Assembly: GCA_018240525.1 (NCBI GenBank)
Contig: JAFEFN010000014.1
Coordinates: 792,487-856,486 of the forward strand
Reading direction: 5' to 3'
Origin: Pseudomonadota bacterium
GTDB lineage: Bacteria; Pseudomonadota; Gammaproteobacteria; Steroidobacterales; Steroidobacteraceae
Length of the DNA stretch: 64,000 bases
The notes under the pieces are model-generated. The model made no database searches. It worked only from the letters and a program-made list of their open reading frames with translations, and had not been told where the DNA came from. Below, piece by piece: positions 56,367 to 64,000 of this stretch. Both the position numbers and the translations under genes were made by a program. How positions within the stretch are numbered: the first letter of the stretch is position 1; every line of letters starts with the position of its first letter.

Positions 56367-56990
56367 TCACGGCACGCGCTCACGGGTGAGTGTAGGCCGG
56401 CCCGCGGCGCCGCGGCTCCTGCTGCCGGCATACCACGCCGCCACCGTCGCCGGCACCCGGGGGGCGAGGTCGACTCCCGCGGCAACGAAAGAGTCGAGGA
56501 GGTTGCGCAGGCTCTCCTCCACCGGCACGTCGCGCATGCCGTATGCATCGGCGACCTCGATGGCGCGCATCAGGTGGCTGGAGGACTCGTACAGGCATGC
56601 CGCCTCTGCGGCCATCCTTGCGCGCACCCACGCGCCCAGGCACGCGTGCAGCCGGTGGCCGCCCGCCTCGCAGCGGCGCCGGGCGGCCGCGCCGAGCAGC
56701 GCGCCCGCCCCGCGGAACCACTCCGTGTGGCCGCCGGCCGCGTGCGGAACGAGCAAGGGCGCCGGCGCGCTGTGATCGGCAGCGTCCGCGAACAGCTCCG
56801 CTTCCAGGGCGCGGGCTGCGGTGACCGACTCGGTGGACACCAGCAGCCCGCGCTCCAGGTCAAAGAACTCGAAGAAGCGCGGGTGCAAGGTCCGCATCCG
56901 GGACAGCGGGTCGCGTGAGAGTCCAACCTTGAGGATATCCTCGTGGCGGCACGGCAGGAGGTAGACGAACGACGGCACGGCGTCGGACAT
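56367..56990 (-). CDS. GIY-YIG/T5orf172-like small protein
   Basis: I take the ATG at 56990; ATGs at 57047 and 57050 would add about 20 charged residues. The 207-residue protein begins with FVYLLPCRHEDILKVGLSRD and PLSRMRTLHPRFFEFFDLER, which resembles the (G)YVY...KIGxSxDPxxR start of the GIY-YIG-like T5orf172 fold, then a helical region with the Glu of RALEAELFADAADH. The rest (LRNLLDSFVAAGVDLAPRVP) is not recognised. A nuclease or DNA-binding role is possible but unproven. It sits 12 bases before pgm on the same strand. Confidence 0.6.
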   Translation of the reverse strand: MSDAVPSFVYLLPCRHEDILKVGLSRDPLSRMRTLHPRFFEFFDLERGLLVSTESVTAARALEAELFADAADHSAPAPLLVPHAAGGHTEWFRGAGALLGAAARRRCEAGGHRLHACLGAWVRARMAAEAACLYESSSHLMRAIEVADAYGMRDVPVEESLRNLLDSFVAAGVDLAPRVPATVAAWYAGSRSRGAAGRPTLTRERVP

Positions 56991-57195
56991 CGACAGGTGC
57001 CGCTCCGGATCTCGCTCGGACAGGTGGTGCTTCTTGGCGCCGCGCATCATTGGCGCGACATTACCCAAGCACGGCCCCCGCAACCAGCCGCATGCGATGT
57101 CAGCCAGTCCGGTAGCAGGCGACCTACTGTGCAAATGCACGCTGCGCGGCGCCGGCGAAGGCATCCTGCGCCGCGCAAGGCTCCGTCCCCCACCT

Positions 57196-58722
57196 TTAGG
57201 GGCCCGCGCGGAGGCGATGCTCGGCAAAGTACTTCTGCAGCGCCGCAGGCTCGCCCGTGCCCTCCGCGAGGGCCACATAGGTATCCGGGCGGATGAGGTA
57301 CAGCGCATCCGGCAGGAGTCCTGCCCGGGCATGCGCTTCCGTCCAGGGAAACACGTGCAGGCGGACGCCGTGGCGCACGCACCATTCATCGAGGCCGCCA
57401 CGGGGCGTGCCGTAAACGTGCACCTGCCAGGACATGGACTGCAGGGGCTCGTGATTGTCTTCCCCCGCGGCGGCGACCCAGGGCAGCCTGTCGCCGCCGT
57501 GAACGTCCCCAGCGCGCCCCGCACTCAGCGGCCGGTCCCGGTAGTTGAGCGCGATCTGCGAGACCGTGCGGAACATGAAGTCACGCACCGACTCGAGCGC
57601 CAGTGCCCGGGAAAGCACCACGGGCGCCACGCGCGTACGCACGATGTCCGCCAGCGGGCCGTCGGCCGTGACAAAGCTGAACGCGCGATCGGTGGTGGCG
57701 ACCAGGCGTTGCGCAAAGGGCAGGCGCTCCATCTCGTAGCTGTCCAGGAGGGCATCCGCGGCGCGGCCGTGGATCACCGCGGCCAGTTTCCACGCAAGAT
57801 TCACCGCATCCCCGATGCCGGTGTTCATGCCCTGGCCGCCGGCCGGGCTGTGGATGTGCGCCGCGTCCCCCAGGATGAACGCACGCCCCTTGCGGAAGCG
57901 GTCCGCGACCCGGTGATGCACGCGGTAGGTGGAGAACCAGTTGACCTGGTCCACCTTCACTTTGAGGTTCGCGATCGCGCGGGCGCTCACGTCCTCGAAC
58001 GTCAGGGACTCCGCATGCTCCGCGCGTTCATCGCGAACCGTGCCGATCAGCCGGGCACGGCCGGTCCCGGCCATGGGGAAGACACCCAGGAAGTCCGCCT
58101 CGTCGAGGTCTGCGTTGAAGCTGCCGTCCAGGGGCGGCCCGGTCCCCTGGATGTCGGCCACGTAGAACACCTGGCGGTAGGTGCCTCCGGGAAAGCCACT
58201 GCCCATGCCCTGGCGCACGCGCGAGCGGGCACCGTCGCAGCCGGCAAGGTAGGCGGCCTCGCAGACCTGCTCCGCACCCTCGCGGGTGCGCAGGCGCGCC
58301 CGGATGCGATCGGCGTGGTCGGTGAAGCTGACCAGTTCGGTGCGCCGCTCGACGACCACGCCCATCGAGATGAGCTTCTCGACGAGCAAGGCCTCGTGCT
58401 GATCCTGCGGGAAGATCTCCAGGAACGAGAAGGGCGTGAGCCGCGCACCGATGTCGCCGAAGGCGACGCGCGCGACCGGCTCCCCGCGCACCCACAGGTT
58501 GACCGCGGGCACCTTGTAGCCCTGCGCGATCACGTCCCGGTCCAGCCCCAGCTGCCGATACAGCTCCAGGGTGCGCGCCTGCACGGCCAGCGCACGCGAG
58601 GTCGTGCCGGGCTGGAGGCTGGTATCCACGATGCGCACCTGCACGCCCTGCTGCGTCAGCCAGAGCGCCAGCACCAGACCGGTGGGACCGGCCCCGACGA
58701 TCAGCACATCGCAACGCGCCAC
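57196..58722 (-). CDS. FAD-dependent aromatic monooxygenase (PheA/TfdB family)
   Basis: The 508-residue product has the FAD motif DVLIVGAGPTGLVLALWLTQ, the DG motif in LAGCDGARSRVRQGMG near residue 160, the second FAD motif RAFILGDAAHIHSPAGGQGM and a C-terminal thioredoxin-like domain (from about residue 400). It belongs to the group that hydroxylates phenols or polyketide aromatics with NAD(P)H. There are no ring-cleavage genes nearby, so the substrate is open. No export signal. It stands alone, divergent from the PRC-barrel gene. Confidence 0.92.
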   Translation of the reverse strand: MARCDVLIVGAGPTGLVLALWLTQQGVQVRIVDTSLQPGTTSRALAVQARTLELYRQLGLDRDVIAQGYKVPAVNLWVRGEPVARVAFGDIGARLTPFSFLEIFPQDQHEALLVEKLISMGVVVERRTELVSFTDHADRIRARLRTREGAEQVCEAAYLAGCDGARSRVRQGMGSGFPGGTYRQVFYVADIQGTGPPLDGSFNADLDEADFLGVFPMAGTGRARLIGTVRDERAEHAESLTFEDVSARAIANLKVKVDQVNWFSTYRVHHRVADRFRKGRAFILGDAAHIHSPAGGQGMNTGIGDAVNLAWKLAAVIHGRAADALLDSYEMERLPFAQRLVATTDRAFSFVTADGPLADIVRTRVAPVVLSRALALESVRDFMFRTVSQIALNYRDRPLSAGRAGDVHGGDRLPWVAAAGEDNHEPLQSMSWQVHVYGTPRGGLDEWCVRHGVRLHVFPWTEAHARAGLLPDALYLIRPDTYVALAEGTGEPAALQKYFAEHRLRAGP

Positions 58723-58886
58723 TGCTGCATCCTTTCGCCCGTCCCGAGGCGGATCTTATCGCCGCGCCCGAGCGCTTGGGCATCGCGAACTGTCCTACGC
58801 GCATCTGCGAGGGCTGCCTACTCCGAAGCTCACCCGAGACGGTGCATTGTCGGCGCCCACGTAGAACTGCAATGGAGAGCATGCAT

Positions 58887-59258
58887 ATGACCACGGCCAG
58901 CGGTCACACTTCGGCCATTCGCGCCAAGAAAGTCATCGGCACGGATGTCAACGATCCATCGGGGAAAAAGATCGGCAAGGTCGAGGACGTCGTTCTCGAC
59001 AAGCAGTCGAACAACATCATGTTCGCGGTGGTGGGTTTCGGCGGTTTCCTGGGTATGGCGGAGAAGTACCACCCGATCCCCTGGGAGTCTCTCGACTATG
59101 ACGAGGGCGAGAGCGCCTATGTCGTGAACTTCACCAAGCAGCAGCTGGAATCGGCGCCCACCGGCTCCATCGAGGAGCTGACGGCCGGTGACGGGCTGCG
59201 CTTCCGCGATCGCAGCTTCGAGTACTACAAGGCACCCCGGTACTGGGACAAGCACTAG
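58887..59258 (+). CDS. PRC-barrel domain protein
   Basis: Three in-frame ATGs (58872, 58881, 58887) are possible; the last has GGAG 9 bases before it. The 123-residue protein has a PRC-barrel pattern: AKKVIGTDVNDPSGKKIGKV, EDVVLDKQSNNIMFAVVGFG and EKYHPIPWESLDYDEGESAY. In stand-alone form these proteins are often stress-induced and of unknown role. A strong terminator follows at 59267-59293. Confidence 0.88.
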   Translation: MTTASGHTSAIRAKKVIGTDVNDPSGKKIGKVEDVVLDKQSNNIMFAVVGFGGFLGMAEKYHPIPWESLDYDEGESAYVVNFTKQQLESAPTGSIEELTAGDGLRFRDRSFEYYKAPRYWDKH

Positions 59259-59266
59259 GCGAGGAC

Positions 59267-59293
59267 AGCGGCGCCCGCGGTGCGGGCGCCGCT
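59267..59293 (+). terminator. Rho-independent terminator after PRC-barrel gene
   Basis: AGCGGCGCCCGC pairs perfectly with GCGGGCGCCGCT around GGT, followed by TTCTTC. It separates the converging PRC-barrel and MscS genes and may act for both. Confidence 0.8.
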
Positions 59294-59296
59294 TCT

Positions 59297-60127
59297 TCAG
59301 GGCGCCGCGCCGCCGACCAGGCGCACCTCGCGCTGTGGATAGGGGATGACGATGCCCCGCGCCCGGAACGCTTCGAGCAGCGCGGCGTTGACCTCGCCGG
59401 TCGCAGCGCCCAGGTCCGCGACGGCCACCCACGGCTTCACCGCGATGGCGACCGCCGAGTCCCCGAGGCTGGCGGTCTGGATGAACGGCGCCGGGTCCTT
59501 CAGCACCCGCGGATTGGCCTGCAGCACCTCGGCGATGACCTGCAGGGGCAGGTTGACGTCCGTGTCGTAGGCGACCCCGACCGAGACATCGAGCTGGCGG
59601 ATGCGGCCATAGTTGTGCAGGATCTCGCCGACGATCTTGCGGTTCGGCACCACCACGCGCGAGCGGTCCACGTGCGTCAGCGTGGTGCTGAACAGCGTGA
59701 TCGTCGCCACGGTGCCTTCGACGCCTGCGATGGCGATGTACTCCCCGACGCGGAAGGGCTTGGCGAAGATGATCGACAGGCCGGCCACGACGTTGCTCAG
59801 CACGCCCTGCGTGGCGAGGGCGATGCCGGCCCCGGCGACGCCCAGGCCGGCTATCAGGGGCAGCAGTTCGACCCCGAGGTTCTGCAACGCCATGATGAAG
59901 AACAGGCCGAAGCAGATCGCCCAGGCGGTACGCACGAGCAGCAGGCGCACCGGGGGCTCCAGTTCCAGGCGATGCAGCTGCCGCAGCAGCAGCCGGCTCA
60001 GCCAGCGGCTGGCCAGGACGCCCGCGATCAGGATGAGGATGGCGGTGAGCAGCCGGGGGCCATAGCGCACCGCAAGATCCAGAAACGTGCTCTTCAGGTT
60101 CGTGATCGAGGCGACCTGGTCATTCAT
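59297..60127 (-). CDS. MscS-family mechanosensitive channel
   Basis: The 276-residue product has the MscS layout: three membrane helices, the pore helix with LIAGLGVAGAGIALATQGVL and SNVVAGLSIIFAKPFRVGEY, then the beta domain (VEGTVATITLFSTTLTHVDR, VVPNRKIVGEILHN) and an alpha/beta C-terminus ending VIPYPQREVRLVGG. It releases solutes on osmotic down-shock. The FARP motif is kept as FAKPFRVGEY. Single gene. Confidence 0.95.
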   Translation of the reverse strand: MNDQVASITNLKSTFLDLAVRYGPRLLTAILILIAGVLASRWLSRLLLRQLHRLELEPPVRLLLVRTAWAICFGLFFIMALQNLGVELLPLIAGLGVAGAGIALATQGVLSNVVAGLSIIFAKPFRVGEYIAIAGVEGTVATITLFSTTLTHVDRSRVVVPNRKIVGEILHNYGRIRQLDVSVGVAYDTDVNLPLQVIAEVLQANPRVLKDPAPFIQTASLGDSAVAIAVKPWVAVADLGAATGEVNAALLEAFRARGIVIPYPQREVRLVGGAAP

Positions 60128-60191
60128 GTCACGTGCTCCCAGCCTGCAGTCGCCAAGTTTACGGCTTCGGGCTCACGCTTGTCCGGCAAGG

Positions 60192-61928
60192 CTAGCGGCA
60201 GTAGTCGGCGATGCGCCGCACCTGGGCGGCCACCTTGCCCCAGTCGAAGCTTGGCACCGCCCCATCGTCCGAGAAGTTGTAGTAGACGATCCCGCGGGGG
60301 AACAGGACCACCGAGATGCCACCGAAGCCGGACATGAAGGGCACCCAGGTCGGGCGATCGCACCCGGCCACCGACTTCACGTCGCGCGCCCAGAAGCCGT
60401 ACTTGTAGCGAAGGCCGGCAAGGTCCGCCGCCGGCAGGCCGCGGTCGGCGGCGTTTTCCTGCAGTGCGGTGGCCAGCATGCCCGCATCCAGGACCGCCGC
60501 GCCATCGATGCGCCCCTCCTGGGTGTCGAGGAAGCTCCCCAGCCGCGCGATGTCGTCGCGATGATAGGTGAGTCCCCAGCCGGCGAAGGGTTCGCGCTGC
60601 GCATCGTAGGTCCGGCGGGTCACCGCGGTGACCGGGCTCAAACCGAGCGGGCCGAACAGGTCCGCGACGAGGAGGTCGTCGAAGAGGTCCGAGCCTGCAT
60701 GCCCGGGCAGGCTCTTGAGGTAGGCATTCATGGCAGTCCCGAGCAGGTACGTGTCCGAGGTGTGGTACACCCAGCGGGTCCCGGGTGCGGCTTTCCGCGG
60801 ATAGGCACGGCAGGCGAACTGGATCTTGCTGGCATGGTCGGGAGGCAGGAACAGTCCCTGCGTCTTGGCATCGTTCTCGTCCTGCTCGAATGCGGGCGAG
60901 TCGTAGTGGCCGGTGGCCATGTCCAGCGCATCGGCAAACGTCACCGCCTCCCAGCCCGCATCGCGGCAGGCGGGCACCCAGCGGCCGATGGGCTGCGAGG
61001 TGGCCGTCCCGCCCAGCGCCTGCAACCGCATCAGTGCCAGGGCTGCAAAGACCGACTTCGCGGTCGAGTACGAGGGCAGGTCCAGCACCTCGCAATCAGG
61101 GTAGTCGCCACTGCGGGTGGCGCAGCCGGACGCGTAGTGCACGCCCTGCACGACCATCCCGTACACGGTGCGCGCGCTGGCCGCTCCCAGCGCGAGCTCT
61201 GCGACCTTGACCTCAGGATATCGGGAACCGAGTTCCGCCAGCGGCCGCACGGGCAGCCGCCGGGCGACTTCTGCACGGTAGCCGCCGATGATGGCGGCGC
61301 GCGCGGCCACCGGGGCACGGTGGTAGCGCGCCCGCAGGGAGGCCCACAGGTCGAGGCTGAGGTAGTAGCAGGTCTCGCTGCTGACCTGCAGCGCAGCGCG
61401 GGAAGTCCTGCCATCATCCCTGAAAAGGAACATGAGCACGCCATTGTGCGTGCAGTTCGCGTTGCGCTCCTGCAGCGAGAAAGGAATGGCTGCCCGGGAG
61501 TAACCGTGGTCGCCGGGCTCGTTCCACACCCGTCCCGGCTCGAGGATGAATTCCCACCAGCCATGGCTGCTGGCCAGGGCGCCGCGCCGCACCGGGATCA
61601 GCTCACCCCCCGACTGCACGAATTCGTAGGCGAAGTCCCGCGGTAGCGTGCGCGCCTGCGCCAGGCCGCCGGCCTCGACGAACGCCGCGTCGCTGCGCAG
61701 CACCCGGCTGTGCGGCTGGCCGGTCAGGCGCAGCGTGCCCTCGAAGGTGTTGGTGGCAGCGACCGCGGCGGCATCGGGGGTGTAGGCCGACAGGTCCACC
61801 GTGTGCGGGTAGCTGCCGCGCATGAGTGCCTCGTAGGTCAGCAGCTCGCGGGCTGCGCAGCAGGCACCGGGCAGCAGGAACGCCGGGGCTATCAAGAACG
61901 CTGCCAGCCACGGCAGAAAACGGTCCAC
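60192..61928 (-). CDS. Exported serine hydrolase of the class C beta-lactamase fold
   Basis: The 578-residue product has an export signal (LPWLAAFLIAPAFLLPGACCA) and an unusual N-terminal half of about 250 residues with no recognised domain. The beta-lactamase/PBP fold begins near residue 265, with SxxK as SYSTAKSVF and a Tyr motif in WVYHTSDTYLLGTA; the C-terminal HTG-like segment appears as PFMSGFGGISVV. It may be an esterase, peptidase or peptidoglycan enzyme. A Cys pair at the signal end (GACCA) would allow lipidation. It lies 9 bases after the MFS gene. Confidence 0.82.
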   Translation of the reverse strand: MDRFLPWLAAFLIAPAFLLPGACCAARELLTYEALMRGSYPHTVDLSAYTPDAAAVAATNTFEGTLRLTGQPHSRVLRSDAAFVEAGGLAQARTLPRDFAYEFVQSGGELIPVRRGALASSHGWWEFILEPGRVWNEPGDHGYSRAAIPFSLQERNANCTHNGVLMFLFRDDGRTSRAALQVSSETCYYLSLDLWASLRARYHRAPVAARAAIIGGYRAEVARRLPVRPLAELGSRYPEVKVAELALGAASARTVYGMVVQGVHYASGCATRSGDYPDCEVLDLPSYSTAKSVFAALALMRLQALGGTATSQPIGRWVPACRDAGWEAVTFADALDMATGHYDSPAFEQDENDAKTQGLFLPPDHASKIQFACRAYPRKAAPGTRWVYHTSDTYLLGTAMNAYLKSLPGHAGSDLFDDLLVADLFGPLGLSPVTAVTRRTYDAQREPFAGWGLTYHRDDIARLGSFLDTQEGRIDGAAVLDAGMLATALQENAADRGLPAADLAGLRYKYGFWARDVKSVAGCDRPTWVPFMSGFGGISVVLFPRGIVYYNFSDDGAVPSFDWGKVAAQVRRIADYCR

Positions 61929-61937
61929 CGTGGCGGC

Positions 61938-63131
61938 CTATGATATCCGGTCGATCTGTGCGGCGGGCCGTAGGGCGCACGCCAGGCTGCCGGCGATGGC
62001 AAGGCTCGCCACCGTGATCAGGCCGAGCCAGTGCCCCTCGCGCACGAAGGCACTGGCCAGCAGCGGTCCGCTGGCGAGGCCGAGCTTGGAGAAGACGCTG
62101 GCGAGCGTCGCCGCGCGGCCGCTGCGGTCGAACGAGGCGCACATGCCGAGCAGGTAGGGAATCCCGAAGGCCCAGGCGATCGCGGTCGCGATGTTGGCCG
62201 CGGCGTACGCCCAGGCGGTGCCGCTGTAGCGAAAGGCCAATGTTCCGGCGATGCACAGGAGCAGGCCTGCCAGGATCGGGCGCAGCCGTCCCGCGCGCAG
62301 CTTCAGCACCATGACCAGGACCGCGCCGAGCGCGCCCAGCCACCCTGCCACGCCCAGCACGCCACTGATCCGCTCGAGCCCGAGACCGGAGGCGCGCCCG
62401 AGCTCGATGACGTAGGCCGAGATGGCCATGTTGCCGCACTGGAACAGTAGCACCGCCAGCAGCGACAGCACCAGCAGCACGCCGGTGCGCGCCGGGGCCT
62501 GCGTCGGCTCGCCCGGCGCGGCGCGCGCCGGCCGCGGCGGGTACTCGGCCAGGAACGGCAGCATGGTGAGCGTCGCTACGCTGAACGCGGCCAGCACGAG
62601 GAACAGCAGCCGCGATCCGAACACCGGGATCAGGCGGGGCAGCAGCAGGAGCGCGAGGCCGCCGAGCCCGTACTGCACGATGAGCAGCATCCCGAAGGTG
62701 CGTTCCGGCACGCGCGTGCGCGCGATGACCGCGAAGGAGGTGCCCACCAGGGTGCCTCCCACCGTCCCGTGGATGAAGCGCGTGACGATCAACGGCCAGG
62801 GGTGGGCGATCGTGATCGACACCAGGTCGATGCCGATCAGCGCGCACAGTGCCACCACCGCGACCCGCCGCCAAGGAACCCGCGGGCTGAGAAACACCGC
62901 CAGCAGTGCGCCGGCGACTGCGCCGTACACGTTGGCCGCGCCCACCCATCCGGCCTCGCGCGCACCGAAGCGCAGCCCGTCGACCAGGCCCGAGACGATC
63001 GCGGGCATGATGTTCACGTAGAAGAATCCGGCGGTCGCCAGAAAGGACAGCATCGCCGCCGCCACGAGCCCGTCGGGGGCCGCGCGCAGCGTGCGCCCGG
63101 GGGCGGTCGCGGCGAAGTCGCTTGCGGTCAT
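61938..63131 (-). CDS. MFS transporter
   Basis: The ATG at 63131 starts a 397-residue protein with twelve helices; the open frame upstream is out of place over the sulfotransferase end. Marks are GFFYVNIMPAIVSGLVDGLR, GAVAGALLAVFLSPRVPWRR, RFIHGTVGGTLVGTSFAVIA and GSGxxL-like GVLGVAGWLGALGAVLVMVL. Substrate is unknown. It is followed by the serine hydrolase after 9 bases and preceded by the sulfotransferase by 16 bases, so the three are probably one operon. Confidence 0.87.
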   Translation of the reverse strand: MTASDFAATAPGRTLRAAPDGLVAAAMLSFLATAGFFYVNIMPAIVSGLVDGLRFGAREAGWVGAANVYGAVAGALLAVFLSPRVPWRRVAVVALCALIGIDLVSITIAHPWPLIVTRFIHGTVGGTLVGTSFAVIARTRVPERTFGMLLIVQYGLGGLALLLLPRLIPVFGSRLLFLVLAAFSVATLTMLPFLAEYPPRPARAAPGEPTQAPARTGVLLVLSLLAVLLFQCGNMAISAYVIELGRASGLGLERISGVLGVAGWLGALGAVLVMVLKLRAGRLRPILAGLLLCIAGTLAFRYSGTAWAYAAANIATAIAWAFGIPYLLGMCASFDRSGRAATLASVFSKLGLASGPLLASAFVREGHWLGLITVASLAIAGSLACALRPAAQIDRIS

Positions 63132-63147
63132 GTTCCCCGCCCGCGCC

Positions 63148-64000
63148 TCAGGCCGAGTCGACGTCGATGCCACCGTTGCGCAGTACCTTCGCCAGCGGCT
63201 GCAGCTGCTCGCGGTAGCGCCGCCACAGTCCCACCGAGGAGGCATAGATGGGCTGTCGCACCTGGGCCGCGCTGGCGGTAAGGCACGGCCGCGCGTTGCG
63301 CTCGAAAGACAGGCAGGCCTCCTCCCACGCAAGGCCACAGTACTCGACGAGCCGGCGGCTGGTGGCCTCCTGGCTGGCCACCAGGTCCTCGTAGCGAACC
63401 TCGAGAAAGCCGCCCGGCAGCATGGCCCGCCAGTGCGCCATCAGCCGCTCGTAGGCGAGGTAATAGTGGCCCAGGTCGCTCAGGTCGTAGGAGTAGGGGT
63501 ACGCCATGCGGAACAGCGTCTTGTAGATCGCGTATCCGAGGTCCATCGGGTTGCGCCGCACGTGGATGATGCGGGCGCGCGGCAGTGCGCGCGCGATCAG
63601 GCCCAGATACAGGAAGTTCACCGGTGTCTTGTCGATCGAGCGCCTTGCGGCCTGCAGCGCCAGCCGCGCGCAGTACCTCTCGCCCACCGCCGCGAAGTTC
63701 GCCTGCGCGGAGCGCCGGACCAGAGCCTCCTTGCCGCCGGCATCGCCCACATCGCTCAGCAACGCCTTGGCGAAGTCACTGGTCTCGCCGCGACTGCTGA
63801 CCTGCGAGTGCGAACTGAGGATGCGGTCCACCAGCGTCGTGCCACTGCGCGGCAGGCCGAGGATGAACACCGGGCGCTCGTCCTGGCAGCCGGCGATATC
63901 GCGGCCAAAGAACTCCCCGCCAAAGACCTCGGCGATCTGCCGCATCGTCGTCACGTCATCGGACACCCGGTAGCTCAGCAGCCGGCGGCGCAGGTCCGCT
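63148..64000 (-). CDS. Sulfotransferase-domain protein, 5' end beyond window
   Basis: The frame is open through the right edge (upstream of the GTG at 63966 it continues DLRRRLLSYRVSDDVTTM), so the start is outside. The visible part has the PAPS 5'-phosphosulfate loop RPVFILGLPRSGTTLVDRIL and the 3'-phosphate-binding block ARIIHVRRNPMDLGYAIYK, followed by LGHYYLAYERLMAHWRAMLP and EVRYEDLVASQEATSRRLVE. Proteins of this kind often carry N-terminal TPRs. It transfers sulfate to an unknown acceptor. The C-terminus (KVLRNGGIDVDSA) is complete. Confidence 0.9.
   Translation of the reverse strand, partial: ADLRRRLLSYRVSDDVTTMRQIAEVFGGEFFGRDIAGCQDERPVFILGLPRSGTTLVDRILSSHSQVSSRGETSDFAKALLSDVGDAGGKEALVRRSAQANFAAVGERYCARLALQAARRSIDKTPVNFLYLGLIARALPRARIIHVRRNPMDLGYAIYKTLFRMAYPYSYDLSDLGHYYLAYERLMAHWRAMLPGGFLEVRYEDLVASQEATSRRLVEYCGLAWEEACLSFERNARPCLTASAAQVRQPIYASSVGLWRRYREQLQPLAKVLRNGGIDVDSA

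Overview
The window reads as a stretch of chromosome from a high-GC proteobacterium. MlaA, the CopA/Sco/NirK set, SorAB and tripartite RND efflux genes fit a gammaproteobacterium, but no ribosomal or taxonomic marker is present and I cannot name the genus. No rRNA, tRNA, CRISPR array, transposase or integrase is visible. Most genes sit in compact same-strand runs with 1-30 base gaps or 4-base overlaps.

Layout. 0.1-4.7 kb (minus): a SnoaL-like secreted protein, an outer-membrane MetA-like barrel, and a three-gene group of an unknown 339-aa protein, a Dyp-type haem peroxidase and an unknown 188-aa protein. 5-9.8 kb (plus): a small membrane protein, a second secreted barrel-like protein, a patch of gene debris (SnoaL-like tail, ChrA-like fragment, 5'-truncated YncE-like propeller) and a TonB-dependent receptor. 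9.9-13.4 kb: an accessory island with an orphan HigA-like antitoxin, an AbiE pair in reversed order, a small conserved-looking unknown protein and a HigBA/RelE-like pair whose toxin is frameshifted. Three 20-base direct repeats and two copies of a dusA-like 5' end punctuate the island, which looks like serial integration at a dusA-type attachment site.

13.7-24 kb: a nitrogen-oxide and copper block. It holds a Crp/Fnr regulator divergent from nnrS, then a cytochrome-fused copper nitrite reductase nirK, nirV and a Sco-type copper chaperone, followed on the other strand by the copper ATPase copA behind a MerR remnant. 21.9-33.9 kb: a sulfur and efflux block. An ArsR regulator is divergent from adaptor, RND pump, DUF2892 protein, TolC and sulfide:quinone oxidoreductase; then come sulfite dehydrogenase sorAB, an MFS transporter and a secreted hemerythrin. 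Sulfide oxidation, sulfite oxidation and nitrite/NO handling could share the respiratory chain; that link is inference.

34-64 kb: housekeeping and envelope genes. These include a 687-aa secreted unknown, a hybrid kinase pair (one a 1914-aa protein with about ten tandem HAMP modules), rhomboid protease, polysaccharide deacetylase, LysE exporter, retropepsin-like/TPR fusion, a secreted HExxH peptidase with glutathione peroxidase, a DUF4105-MlaA-hydrolase operon, phosphoglucomutase, a GIY-YIG-like protein, an FAD monooxygenase, a PRC-barrel protein, an MscS channel, a serine hydrolase, an MFS transporter and a sulfotransferase cut by the window end.

The strongest candidate for something new is the dusA-associated island of toxin-antitoxin modules. 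The peroxidase cassette, the SQR-coupled efflux operon and the DUF4105-MlaA-hydrolase operon are the next best leads.
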